A model generated the notes under the pieces. It had not been told where the DNA came from. It worked only from the letters and a program-made list of their open reading frames with translations, and ran no database searches. A program made the translations under genes and the position numbers. Source: Flavobacterium suncheonense GH29-5 = DSM 17707 (GTDB lineage Bacteria; Bacteroidota; Bacteroidia; Flavobacteriales; Flavobacteriaceae). Taken from it: a DNA stretch of 64,000 nucleotides. This document shows, in pieces, positions 49,869 through 57,927 of this stretch; the stretch's first letter is position 1; every line of letters starts with the position of its first letter. The DNA is taken from assembly GCF_000430025.1 (NCBI RefSeq), contig NZ_AUCZ01000003.1, positions 310,001-374,000 of the forward strand, written 5' to 3'.

Positions 49869-50912
49869 TTAGGCTTCTTTGTTGGCCAATTGTCCGCAGG
49901 CAGCATCGATATCTTTCCCGCGACTTCTGCGTACTTTCACTACTATATCGTTTCGTTCCAAAGCCATAATGTAATCCTCGATTGCCTTTTGAGACGCTTG
50001 TTGGAATTCACCGTCGTCAATCGGGTTGTACTCGATTAAGTTGACTTTACACGGCACGTATTTGCAGAATTTCACCAACGCGTCGATGGATTTTTTATCG
50101 TCGTTGATGCCTTTCCAGACTACATATTCATAGGTGACTTTGCTTCTGGTTTTTTTGTACCAGTATTCCAGCGCTTCCCGCAATTCGGTTAACGGAAAGT
50201 TTTTGGTGAACGGCATGATGTCGTTGCGGATTTCTTCAATCGCGGAATGCAGGGAAACTGCCAGTTTGAATTTCACCTCATCGTCCGCCATCTTTTTAAT
50301 CATTTTGGAAATGCCCGAAGTGGACACCGTAATGCGTTTGGGCGACATTCCCAATCCTTCCGGTGACGTGATTTTTTCTATCGCCTTCATCACGTTGGGA
50401 TAGTTCATCAGCGGTTCGCCCATGCCCATAAACACGATATTGGACAACGGCCGGTCGTAATACAATCGGCTTTCGCTGTCGATAGCGGCTACCTGATCGT
50501 AAATTTCGTCCGGGTTCAGGTTGCGCATTCTTTTCAGTCGGGCGGTGGCACAGAAATTACAGTCCAGACTGCAGCCTACCTGACTGGAAACACAAGCCGT
50601 AGTTCGGGTTTCGGTCGGAATTAAAACGGATTCGACAATTAAATCGTCGTGCAGGCGAACGGCGTTTTTTACCGTACCGTCCGAGCTGCGTTGCATCGTA
50701 TCCACTTTAATGTGGTTGATGACGAAATTCGCTTCCAGCATTTCCCGGGTATGTTTGGAAAGGTTGGTCATGTCTTCAAACTTATGCGCGCGCTTGTGCC
50801 ACAGCCATTCGTACACCTGATTGCCGCGAAAGGCTTTATCGCCGTTGGCTACAAAAAAATCGCGCAACTGTTCTTTGGTTAACGCCCGTATGTCTTTCTT
50901 CTCCGTTTGCAT
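49869..50912 (-). CDS. rlmN: 23S rRNA/tRNA adenine-C2 methyltransferase RlmN
   Basis: A 347-residue radical SAM enzyme methylating A2503 of 23S rRNA and A37 of some tRNAs. The radical SAM cluster motif is CSLDCNFC with Cys114, Cys118 and Cys121. Others are GNQVYEWLW, the IPTETRTTACVSSQVG loop, NIVFMGMGEPLMNY and the C-terminal DAACGQL, which holds the methyl-carrying cysteine. A -7 box ends only about 5 bases before the ATG, so the mRNA is probably leaderless. It is divergent from the O-methyltransferase gene. Confidence 0.97.
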   Translation of the reverse strand: MQTEKKDIRALTKEQLRDFFVANGDKAFRGNQVYEWLWHKRAHKFEDMTNLSKHTREMLEANFVINHIKVDTMQRSSDGTVKNAVRLHDDLIVESVLIPTETRTTACVSSQVGCSLDCNFCATARLKRMRNLNPDEIYDQVAAIDSESRLYYDRPLSNIVFMGMGEPLMNYPNVMKAIEKITSPEGLGMSPKRITVSTSGISKMIKKMADDEVKFKLAVSLHSAIEEIRNDIMPFTKNFPLTELREALEYWYKKTRSKVTYEYVVWKGINDDKKSIDALVKFCKYVPCKVNLIEYNPIDDGEFQQASQKAIEDYIMALERNDIVVKVRRSRGKDIDAACGQLANKEA

Positions 50913-50916
50913 GGCG

Positions 50917-50924
50917 CAAAGTTA
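50917..50924 (-). promoter_or_regulatory. -7 box of rlmN, implying a leaderless mRNA
   Basis: Minus strand 50924-50917 reads TAACTTTG (TAnnTTTG). Its last base is 5 bases from the A of the rlmN ATG at 50912, so the transcript start should fall at or next to the start codon. Confidence 0.55.
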
Positions 50925-50939
50925 CTTACATTTTGTGAA

Positions 50940-50967
50940 TTTGATTGTCGGCTTATTTGTAAATTTG
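50940..50967 (+). promoter_or_regulatory. Promoter of the O-methyltransferase gene
   Basis: TAAATTTG (50960-50967) matches the -7 consensus. TTTG at 50940-50943 lies 16 bases upstream, slightly short of ideal. The ATG is at 50982. Confidence 0.5.
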
Positions 50968-50981
50968 TAAAAAATCAGTTT

Positions 50982-51623
50982 ATGCATTTTATATCCGAAG
51001 CTTTAGAAGAGTATGTGGCGCTGCATTCCGAAAACGAACCGGAGTTGTTGGCGCGTTTAAATAAAGAAACCCATCAGAAAATATTGCAGCCGAGAATGTT
51101 GAGCGGACACTTTCAGGGACGTTTTTTAAGCATGATGTCGAAACTCATCCGTCCGAACACTATTTTGGAAATCGGAACCTATACCGGTTATGCGGCTTTG
51201 TGCTTAGCAGAAGGTTTAACCGAAAACGGCACGCTGGACACCATCGACAACAACGAAGAACTGTACGGTTTTCAGCGGAAATATTTTGACGAATCGGCAT
51301 GGGGAAAACAAATTCATCAGCATTTGGGGAATGCCTTGGAAATTATTCCGACGTTAAATAAAAAATTCGATTTGGTTTTTATCGATGCCGACAAGGAAAA
51401 CTACATCAACTATTTCAACATGATAGTACCGATGATGAACAAAGGTGGCTTGATTTTGTCCGACAATGTGTTGTGGAGCGGAAAAGTTTTGGAAGAAGTA
51501 AAAGCCAACGACAAGAGTACCAAAGTGTTACTGGAATACAACGAAATCCTGAAAAACGATCCGCGCGTAGAAACGGTTTTACTACCAATTCGCGACGGTT
51601 TGACGATGAGCCGTGTAATCTAG
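50982..51623 (+). CDS. Class I SAM-dependent O-methyltransferase (COMT-like)
   Basis: A 213-residue enzyme of the catechol/caffeoyl-CoA O-methyltransferase type. The SAM loop is ILEIGTYTGYAALCLAEGL; acidic and metal-site motifs are FIDADKENYINYFNMIVP and LILSDNVLWSGKV; it ends with LLPIRDGLTMSRVI. The start MHFISEALEEY at 50982 is preferred because the preceding codons cover the promoter. Substrate unknown. It converges with the PAP2 phosphatase gene at a hairpin element. Confidence 0.93.
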   Translation: MHFISEALEEYVALHSENEPELLARLNKETHQKILQPRMLSGHFQGRFLSMMSKLIRPNTILEIGTYTGYAALCLAEGLTENGTLDTIDNNEELYGFQRKYFDESAWGKQIHQHLGNALEIIPTLNKKFDLVFIDADKENYINYFNMIVPMMNKGGLILSDNVLWSGKVLEEVKANDKSTKVLLEYNEILKNDPRVETVLLPIRDGLTMSRVI

Positions 51624-51655
51624 TTGACAGACTACCGTTAGCCGTAAAATATTAG

Positions 51656-51706
51656 CCACGAAGCACGAATGTTTCAAAAAAGAATTCGTGCATTCGTGGT
51701 TTTTTA
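51656..51706. repeat. Palindromic intergenic element, copy 2 (CCACGAA..GCACGAAT arms)
   Basis: The left arm CCACGAAGCACGAAT (51656-51670) pairs with ATTCGTGCATTCGTGG (51684-51699) with a one-base bulge, followed by a T run. It lies between the convergent methyltransferase and PAP2 genes. The arms share the ACGAAT/ATTCGTG words with the palindrome at 41312-41355, suggesting one element family. Confidence 0.75.
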
Positions 51707-51715
51707 TTAGTTGAT

Positions 51716-52282
51716 TTATAAACTTTCCGGAAAATATTTCCTTCTGAAAATGTCGTAAAGTTTTGAAAAACCGTAACCGGAAAGCGCTCCGAAAAAGTAA
51801 CCGGATAAAATATCTCCCGGAAAATGCAGGCCCAGATAAATACGGCTGTACGCAAAAATCAGCGGAAATAGGAACAGCAAAAACGCGTAACGGTAATATT
51901 TTCTCAGAATCAGGAAGACAAACATGGTCGAAGCTGTCGAATTCATGGCGTGTCCGGAAAAATAACTGAAAGTGTCACTGCATTTTACAATTCGGATGAT
52001 ATCTTTAATTTCCAAATCATTACAGGGACGCAACCGTTGTACATTGTCTTTAATCAGATTGGTAAACTGATCGGTAAACGTTAACATCACCGCTATCGAA
52101 ACAACAATCAGCAGCAAATGTTTCCAACCCAGTTTTTTGAAAAGCAAATAAAAAATAAACAGAAAAAAAGGTGTCCAGTGCAGTTGCTTGGTAAGGAACA
52201 GCCAAAAGCCGTCGAAAGCTTCAGAGCCCAATCCGTTTAAAAAAACGAAAAGTTCTTTATCGAGTTGAATGATTTTATCCAC
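51716..52282 (-). CDS. PAP2-superfamily membrane phosphatase
   Basis: A 188-residue membrane protein with about five helices and the three phosphatase motifs: KDNVQRLRP, YFSGHAMN and SRIYLGLHFPGDILSG, giving the catalytic histidines. Likely substrates are lipid phosphates; in this position undecaprenyl-diphosphate recycling is possible but not shown. The N-terminus (MDKIIQLDKELFVFLNGLG) is typical of Bacteroidota members. It starts 2 bases after the tatA-like stop, so the two genes share a transcript. Confidence 0.92.
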   Translation of the reverse strand: MDKIIQLDKELFVFLNGLGSEAFDGFWLFLTKQLHWTPFFLFIFYLLFKKLGWKHLLLIVVSIAVMLTFTDQFTNLIKDNVQRLRPCNDLEIKDIIRIVKCSDTFSYFSGHAMNSTASTMFVFLILRKYYRYAFLLFLFPLIFAYSRIYLGLHFPGDILSGYFFGALSGYGFSKLYDIFRRKYFPESL

Positions 52283-52284
52283 AG

Positions 52285-52575
52285 TTACATTTGGCGTTTA
52301 ATCGGTCCGGTCATGTCTTCGATATCTTCTTTGGCTTTGTCGATTTCTTTGTTGATGTCGGCCGTGAAATCAATCTGATTCATCGGATTTAAATCTTTCA
52401 GCTCATCCATCTGGGCACTTTTCTGAATTTCGCTTTTGATATCGTTGGTGGCGTTTTTCAGTTCCGCCATTCCCTTTCCGAGCATACGCGCGATATCCGG
52501 AATCTTATCCGATCCGAACAACATTAACGCGACTACAATAATCAGGAAAATTTCCCCGCCTCCTATTCCAAACAT
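52285..52575 (-). CDS. Twin-arginine translocase TatA/TatE-like subunit
   Basis: A 96-residue protein with the TatA plan: a short N-terminal membrane helix (GEIFLIIVVALMLFGSDKIPDIA), the FG hinge, an amphipathic helix (RMLGKGMAELKNATNDIKSEI) and a charged tail. TatA subunits line the pore that exports folded proteins. No tatC lies nearby, so it works with components encoded elsewhere. The acidic C-terminal extension is somewhat longer than in TatE. It is followed by the PAP2 gene. Confidence 0.92.
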   Translation of the reverse strand: MFGIGGGEIFLIIVVALMLFGSDKIPDIARMLGKGMAELKNATNDIKSEIQKSAQMDELKDLNPMNQIDFTADINKEIDKAKEDIEDMTGPIKRQM

Positions 52576-52645
52576 GATGGTACTATGGTTATTATTTGCA
52601 AGAACGCAAAGTTACAAAGTTTTCGGAATGAAACTGTTATTAAAA

Positions 52646-52683
52646 ACCAAAAAAGACCATCGGGTAAGACGGTCTTTTTGGTT
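52646..52683 (-). terminator. Intrinsic terminator after the M1 metallopeptidase gene
   Basis: A long A/T-rich stem with the GGTC/GACC core (52646-52658 with 52671-52682, one bulged base) surrounds a 12-nt loop. It overlaps the stop codon of the M1 peptidase gene. Confidence 0.75.
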
Positions 52684-54958
52684 ATTGGTTTTGTGAAAGT
52701 TCGTCGAATTTCGATTTTGCTTCTTCTTTCGGCCAAACGTTGTTGGTTACATCAATGTCTGCCGTTTCGAGTTTCGGATCCAGTTGGATTTTCTTCAACA
52801 CTTTATCCGTAGCAAAAACGCGTTTTGCAGTATCGTTGCCTTTTCTCCAGATCTGTACCGGGAAATGGTGGTTTTCTTTGATTCCGTCTTCAAACTGCAA
52901 CTCCACAATGATTGGCATCATCATGCCGCCCGGTTTGTCGAATTCCACTTCGTAGAAATATTTTGGGGTTTTCAGCTCTTTTTTCTCGTCGGCCGAAAGT
53001 CTTGCCATGTATTCGCTTAAAAGTTTTACGTCTTTGATTTCAAGCGGTTTTTTCAGTTCCGGTTTGAAATCTTGCGATAATTCCGACACCATGTACACCA
53101 TTGGCTGCGCGTCGCTGATTTTTCGTCCTCTGCGGTTAAATTGCTCGGTGACCTGTTTGGTCGGATTTTCGGTTACAAAGTACTGTTTTACTTCTTTGAT
53201 GCCGATATCCACATAATCGGTGGAATAGAACCAACCTCTCCAGAACCAGTCCAAATCTACTGCCGAAGCATCTTCCATCGTTCTGAAGAAATCTTCCGGC
53301 GTCGGATGTTTGAATTTCCAACGCTGCGCATACGTACGGAAGGCATGATCGAACAATTCACGTCCCATGATGGTTTCCCGCAAAATATTCAGTCCGGTGG
53401 CCGGTTTTGCATAACCGTTGGCTCCAAAATTATAGATAGTTTCCGAATTCGACATAATCGGTTCCAGATACTTCTGATCGCCACTCATGTAGGGTACAAT
53501 TTTAGCGGCCGGCCCACGACTGGACGGGAAGTTTTTGTCCCAGCTTTGTTCGGTTAAATATTCTAAAAATGTGTTCAGTCCTTCGTCCATCCAGGTCCAT
53601 TGACGCTCGTCGGAATTGACAATCATCGGGAAAAAGTTGTGTCCCACTTCGTGGATGATTACGCCCATCATCCCGTATTTGACGCGGTCACTTATATAGC
53701 CGTTTTCATCCGGACGCCCGTAATTCCAGCAAATCATCGGATATTCCATCCCCTGATCTTCGGCTGAAATGGAAACCGCCTTCGGATAAGGGTAATCAAA
53801 AGTGTATTTTGAATAGGTTTTTAACGTATGCGCCACCACTCGGGTTGAATATTCGCCCCACAACGGATTGGCTTCCGGCGGATAACACGAAATTGCCATC
53901 ACGGACTTCCCGTTTTCCAGTTTCACGGCCATCGCATCGTAAATAAATTTTCTCGAAGTGGAAAATCCGAAATCGCGCACGTTTGTTGCCTTAAATTTCC
54001 AGGTTTTTTTCTTATCGGAAAACCCTTTGGAAGCAGCTTCGGCTTCGGCCTGTGTTACCACCACAACCGGTTTGTCATACGTTGATTCGGCCAATTGGTA
54101 GCGTTTAACCTGCTCTGCGGTAAACACTTCGCTTCGGTTTTGCAACACTCCGGTGCCTTCCATGATGTGGTCGGCCGGAACGGTAATGTTTACTTCAAAA
54201 TTCCCAAACGGCAACGCAAACTCTCCGGAACCCCAGAACTGCATGTTTTGCCAACCTTCCACATCGTTGTATACCGCCATTCGCGGATAAAACTGCGCAA
54301 TTACGTACAAATTATTGCCGTCTTTATCGAAATGCTCGTATCCGGAACGGCCGCCGTCTACCATATAATTATTGATGTTGTACCACCATTTGATGGAAAA
54401 CGATACTTTTTCCCCTTTTTTCAGCGGAGTATCCAGATCGATGCGCATCATGGTTTGGTTGATGGTATACTTCATCGGATTGCCTTTGGCATCTTTAACG
54501 TATTCGATGTTGAAACCACCGTCAAAGGAAGGTTCCATGAATTTTTTTACGAAGCCTCCCGTACTCATTGCCGGATCCATGCGCTCGTTTTGCACCAATT
54601 CGGCCTGACCCCCGCGTTTTTTCTGGTTCTGATCCAACTGTACCCACAAATAGGTTAACGTTTCCGGAGCGTTGTTGTAATAAGTAATGGTTTCTTTTCC
54701 GTAAAGACGGGTGCCTCGGTCGTCCAGTTCCACATCGATTTTATAATCGGCCTGCTGCTGATAATACGCCGGGCCCGGTGCTCCCGAAGCTGTACGATAC
54801 GAATTCGGAGTGGCCATTTCACGGTACATCTGACTGAATTTATTCGTGTCGTAATGGCCCGGTTCACGCTTTTTCTCTGTGGTTTTTGTATCCTGAGCCA
54901 AAGCCATAAAAGGTACAGCCAGGGCAACTAACGAAAAAACGGATGCAAATTTTTTCAT
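52682..54958 (-). CDS. M1-family zinc metallopeptidase, exported
   Basis: A 758-residue aminopeptidase-like protein. The signal peptide is about 1-21 (ALAVPFMALAQ). The zinc site is HEVGH at residues 436-440 with the third ligand Glu459 in TWMDEGLNTF, the classic HExxH-18-E spacing. The substrate-binding GxMEN motif of classical aminopeptidases is replaced by the related EDQGMEYPMICW. The N-terminal beta domain includes YKIDVELDDRGTRLYGKETITYYNN. It probably digests peptides in the periplasm or at the surface. It begins 21 bases after the DUF6702-like gene. Confidence 0.93.
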   Translation of the reverse strand: MKKFASVFSLVALAVPFMALAQDTKTTEKKREPGHYDTNKFSQMYREMATPNSYRTASGAPGPAYYQQQADYKIDVELDDRGTRLYGKETITYYNNAPETLTYLWVQLDQNQKKRGGQAELVQNERMDPAMSTGGFVKKFMEPSFDGGFNIEYVKDAKGNPMKYTINQTMMRIDLDTPLKKGEKVSFSIKWWYNINNYMVDGGRSGYEHFDKDGNNLYVIAQFYPRMAVYNDVEGWQNMQFWGSGEFALPFGNFEVNITVPADHIMEGTGVLQNRSEVFTAEQVKRYQLAESTYDKPVVVVTQAEAEAASKGFSDKKKTWKFKATNVRDFGFSTSRKFIYDAMAVKLENGKSVMAISCYPPEANPLWGEYSTRVVAHTLKTYSKYTFDYPYPKAVSISAEDQGMEYPMICWNYGRPDENGYISDRVKYGMMGVIIHEVGHNFFPMIVNSDERQWTWMDEGLNTFLEYLTEQSWDKNFPSSRGPAAKIVPYMSGDQKYLEPIMSNSETIYNFGANGYAKPATGLNILRETIMGRELFDHAFRTYAQRWKFKHPTPEDFFRTMEDASAVDLDWFWRGWFYSTDYVDIGIKEVKQYFVTENPTKQVTEQFNRRGRKISDAQPMVYMVSELSQDFKPELKKPLEIKDVKLLSEYMARLSADEKKELKTPKYFYEVEFDKPGGMMMPIIVELQFEDGIKENHHFPVQIWRKGNDTAKRVFATDKVLKKIQLDPKLETADIDVTNNVWPKEEAKSKFDELSQNQ

Positions 54959-54979
54959 ATCTTTTTTGATTTGGTTGTT

Positions 54980-55483
54980 CTAAAATTCAATTTCTCCTTC
55001 CGGTTCACTATGAGTCAACAAAAGGGTCTTTTTGTTACCGTTTACATTAAAATGCACAATATTTTGTTGCTCCTCGTAGGTTTCCATTAAAACAGCATTG
55101 TATAAGGCTATGTTGTTTATCTTCTCCGGAACTGAAGCGGTCAGATAACAAATCAGCACATTGTCTTCGGTTTCTCTCCCCAGAAATTTTAACGTTTTGG
55201 CAGTAGCATTAACCCGAAGCACAAATTTTTCACTCAGGTATTCTCTGACGAAATCATCGGTTTCGGAAATTTCTTTAGGAGTGGCAAGATAAATTCGCTT
55301 TTGATATTTATGTTCCAGTGCCTTTTCCAGATCATCGATAAAAATGCGTGCCGTGATTTGAATTTCCTTCTTCTTCGGCACATAATTTACCTGATAGATA
55401 CCCACATAAAATTTATGCACCGCAAAAGAGCAAAGCATCACAATAAGAAAAACAGGTAAAAAACGTCTAACAAGCAACTTCAT
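54980..55483 (-). CDS. DUF6702-like exported protein
   Basis: A 167-residue protein with an N-terminal signal or anchor (FLPVFLIVMLCSFAVHKFY) and a single small domain. Typical features are HKFYVGIYQVNYVPKKKEIQITARIFIDDLEKAL near the start and YNAVLMETYEEQQNIVHFNVNGNKKTLLLTHSEPEGEIEF at the end. This matches what I recall of the DUF6702 family, which in flavobacteria sits beside an M1 peptidase as here. Function unknown. It is sandwiched between the carboxypeptidase-like gene and the M1 gene with short gaps (26 and 21 bases). Confidence 0.75.
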   Translation of the reverse strand: MKLLVRRFLPVFLIVMLCSFAVHKFYVGIYQVNYVPKKKEIQITARIFIDDLEKALEHKYQKRIYLATPKEISETDDFVREYLSEKFVLRVNATAKTLKFLGRETEDNVLICYLTASVPEKINNIALYNAVLMETYEEQQNIVHFNVNGNKKTLLLTHSEPEGEIEF

Positions 55484-55509
55484 GCGCCAAATGTAATAAA
55501 AGAAATAAT

Positions 55510-56310
55510 TTATTGATTTTTTTTAAGATATTCTTCACTCTTTTTTAGCAGATAATCAATAAGTTCAAATTCTTTTTTAGGATTCAGCAAGGCGCGGTTT
55601 GCTGCGGAACCGTCATCACAATAGGCGAGAAACAAATCGATTTGTTCGGGTTTCAGCTTTAAGGTTTCTGTAAAAAAACTTTCGGAAAACTTTTCTTTTA
55701 CCGCATCCGAAAAGATTTTGTCGGTGATGAATTCGATTTTTCTCGACTTGGGTTTTGGTTTGAAAACAGCTTGATATAACAATGATCCCAAATATTTCAA
55801 ATCGATACCGGTTAATGAACTTTCCGTTGTGGGCAAAACACTTTTCATACCTTCCTTAACCGCGCTATATTTTACTTGAGGCGCAGACAACCCCGCAACA
55901 GCCGCTTTCACGTTTATATCAATAGTTTTTACTTTGAGTTTTTTCGTATCGGTTTCCAGATTCCCCGTTAAGGTATACGGTCGGACAATAATTTCGTCCA
56001 AAACATTGATTTTTACACTAAGGCGTATCGTCAAATCTTCATCGGCAAGATGGGTATGGCTAACAATCAAATGAGAAGAATGAAAATTAATCCCGCTGAA
56101 AACCAATGTATCTTTTTCTTTGGCCATCAAACGAAAATCCCCTTTAACATCGGTCATCGTTACTATACCGGCCGTTTTGTTGGTTACCGAAACATTTGCC
56201 ACTTCTAAAGAATCGGCCACAATTTTACCTTTTAAAAGAGAGCGGTCTACTTGTGCCAACGTAAAAAAAGGGACCATTACCAGTAGCAACAGTTGTATTT
56301 TATTTCGCAT
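55510..56310 (-). CDS. Carboxypeptidase-regulatory-like domain protein (copy B)
   Basis: A 266-residue exported protein. The signal peptide (about 1-19) is followed by a carboxypeptidase-regulatory-like beta-sandwich (LLKGKIVADSLEVANVSVTNKTAGIVTMTDVKGDFRLMAKEKDTLVFSGINF), then a helical C-terminal domain of unknown function that includes a DLKYLGSLL segment and ends DYLLKKSEEYLKKNQ. It is a paralogue of the gene just upstream, which it overlaps by 11 bases. Such proteins may scaffold or regulate surface proteins; the role is unknown. Confidence 0.8.
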   Translation of the reverse strand: MRNKIQLLLLVMVPFFTLAQVDRSLLKGKIVADSLEVANVSVTNKTAGIVTMTDVKGDFRLMAKEKDTLVFSGINFHSSHLIVSHTHLADEDLTIRLSVKINVLDEIIVRPYTLTGNLETDTKKLKVKTIDINVKAAVAGLSAPQVKYSAVKEGMKSVLPTTESSLTGIDLKYLGSLLYQAVFKPKPKSRKIEFITDKIFSDAVKEKFSESFFTETLKLKPEQIDLFLAYCDDGSAANRALLNPKKEFELIDYLLKKSEEYLKKNQ

Positions 56311-57022
56311 CGGTTATCATCTTGTTGTATGTTTCGGCCAAACCACCCAACAAAAACGTAGTCAGGGTTTTATTCTTGTCTTTCACGGCTTTGGCTACTT
56401 TCGGATTTTCCGAAGCGAATACCACAAATCCGTCTATATAGTCTTCGGGGATTTTAAATTCGGTCATCAGATAGTCCGCATCGAACATATTACCCAGACG
56501 CTCTTGTATCATTTTGTTGCGCTCGGCGGCGATTTCCTTTTTCAGCATGGCATTTCTGCCCGATATGGTATTAATGATAGCATCCACCGACACTAAACCC
56601 GAACCTGTATTGGCCGTATAATACCGACGCTCTGCCGGCGTGAAGGGTTTTACTTTATACGGAATAATCCCAAGGCTTACAGCATCAATGTTGCTTTTTT
56701 CCACAACAACTTCCTTAATTTCGGTAACTTTCAATTCCAGGCGAACGGGAAACGGCAGGTAGTCAAAATCTTCCTTTTCCACCACAATTTTCCGCGTTTT
56801 TAACTGAACCGACGTAAAAAGCAACGTATCTCCTGCTTTCGCATAAATGGAAAACTGACCGTCTGAAGCCGTAAACACTTCTTTGTGCGTCGTGAGATTT
56901 CCAACGGTAATTCCTCCGAGATCTTTGGTATCGGCAATCACCTTCCCTTTCAAAATTTTAGGGTTTTGAGACCAGGCTGCGGAAAAAACCAACAGCAAAA
57001 GAAAAAGTAATTTTTGCTTCAT
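56300..57022 (-). CDS. Carboxypeptidase-regulatory-like domain protein (copy A)
   Basis: A 240-residue exported protein with signal peptide (LLFLLLLVFSAAWSQ), an N-terminal carboxypeptidase-regulatory-like domain (ILKGKVIADTKDLGGITVGNLTTHKEVFTASDGQFSIYAKAGDTLLFTSVQL) and a helical C-terminal half (AAERNKMIQERLGNMFDADYLMTEFKIPEDYIDGFVVFASENP). The layout mirrors copy B, so the two probably arose by duplication. It is the first gene of the four-gene minus-strand run ending with the M1 peptidase. Function unknown. Confidence 0.8.
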   Translation of the reverse strand: MKQKLLFLLLLVFSAAWSQNPKILKGKVIADTKDLGGITVGNLTTHKEVFTASDGQFSIYAKAGDTLLFTSVQLKTRKIVVEKEDFDYLPFPVRLELKVTEIKEVVVEKSNIDAVSLGIIPYKVKPFTPAERRYYTANTGSGLVSVDAIINTISGRNAMLKKEIAAERNKMIQERLGNMFDADYLMTEFKIPEDYIDGFVVFASENPKVAKAVKDKNKTLTTFLLGGLAETYNKMITDAK

Positions 57023-57096
57023 GCGTCTTGATTAGTGTTGATGCGGTAAAACTATCTGACATTCCTCACAAAATAGTCCTAATAGCTTTGTAATTT

Positions 57097-57125
57097 TTTG
57101 TTAAATTAAAATTGCATTACCTTTG
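57097..57125 (+). promoter_or_regulatory. Promoter of pepE (-33 TTTG, -7 TACCTTTG)
   Basis: TTTG at 57097-57100 and TACCTTTG at 57118-57125 are 17 bases apart, a good Bacteroidota promoter. The ATG is 20 bases downstream. Confidence 0.68.
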
Positions 57126-57144
57126 AAGTATCGAAACACAACCT

Positions 57145-57852
57145 ATGAAAAAAATCATTATTGCCAGCACTTCTACCCTGCACGGCGGCAGTTATCTGGA
57201 TTACCTTCTGCCTGCTTTATCGGTACATTTTAACCATGTAAAGAAATTACTTTTCATTCCTTTTGCCCGTCCGAGCGGCATTACCCACGACGAATATACC
57301 CGTAAAGTTAGTGAAGCTTTTGCACAAATCGGGATTACGGTACAGGGAATTCACGAGTCTGACAATCCGATTGAGGCGCTCGAAAACGCAGAAGCCATTT
57401 TTACCGGCGGCGGCAATACCTTTCTTTTGGTTTCGCAATTGTACAAAACCGGTCTTATGGAAACCCTGGAAAAAGTAGTAAAAAACGGCACGCCTTATCT
57501 GGGAACTTCTGCCGGAAGTAACATCTGTGGCTTAACGATGGGTACCACGAACGATATGCCGATTGTGTACCCGCCGAGTTTCAACACTCTTGGTTTCGTT
57601 CCGTTCAACATCAACCCGCATTATCTGGACCCGATAGAAGGTTCGACGCATATGGGCGAAACCCGGGAAACCCGTATTAACGAATTCCACCATTTTAATC
57701 CGCAACCGGTTTTGGGCTTGCGCGAAGGCAGCTGGCTGGAAGTTTCGGGAAATAAAATCACGCTGAAAGGCAACCTGCCCGCGCGACTGTTCCGCAAAAA
57801 CCAGGCCCCCGTTGAACTGGAACCGGAAACTGATTTATCCGATTTAAACTAA
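57145..57852 (+). CDS. pepE: Dipeptidase PepE (alpha-aspartyl dipeptidase)
   Basis: A 235-residue cytoplasmic serine peptidase (S51) that cleaves N-terminal Asp dipeptides. The nucleophile is Ser122 in LGTSAGSNICG; TGGGNTFLL lies before it, and FNINPHYLDP and the ETRETRINEFH segment supply the remaining active-site region. Length and motifs match the family. It has its own promoter and is divergent from the carboxypeptidase-like genes. Confidence 0.95.
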   Translation: MKKIIIASTSTLHGGSYLDYLLPALSVHFNHVKKLLFIPFARPSGITHDEYTRKVSEAFAQIGITVQGIHESDNPIEALENAEAIFTGGGNTFLLVSQLYKTGLMETLEKVVKNGTPYLGTSAGSNICGLTMGTTNDMPIVYPPSFNTLGFVPFNINPHYLDPIEGSTHMGETRETRINEFHHFNPQPVLGLREGSWLEVSGNKITLKGNLPARLFRKNQAPVELEPETDLSDLN

Positions 57853-57903
57853 ATCCTCCTTCATCATAACCCATTTATTTACAAAATAATAAGAAAATAT
57901 TCT

Positions 57904-57911
57904 TACATTTG
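57904..57911 (+). promoter_or_regulatory. -7 box of the RMD1/YagE gene
   Basis: TACATTTG matches TAnnTTTG, 17 bases before the ATG at 57928. No -33 TTTG found. Confidence 0.5.
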
Positions 57912-57927
57912 TAAAAAGCAGTCGGTT

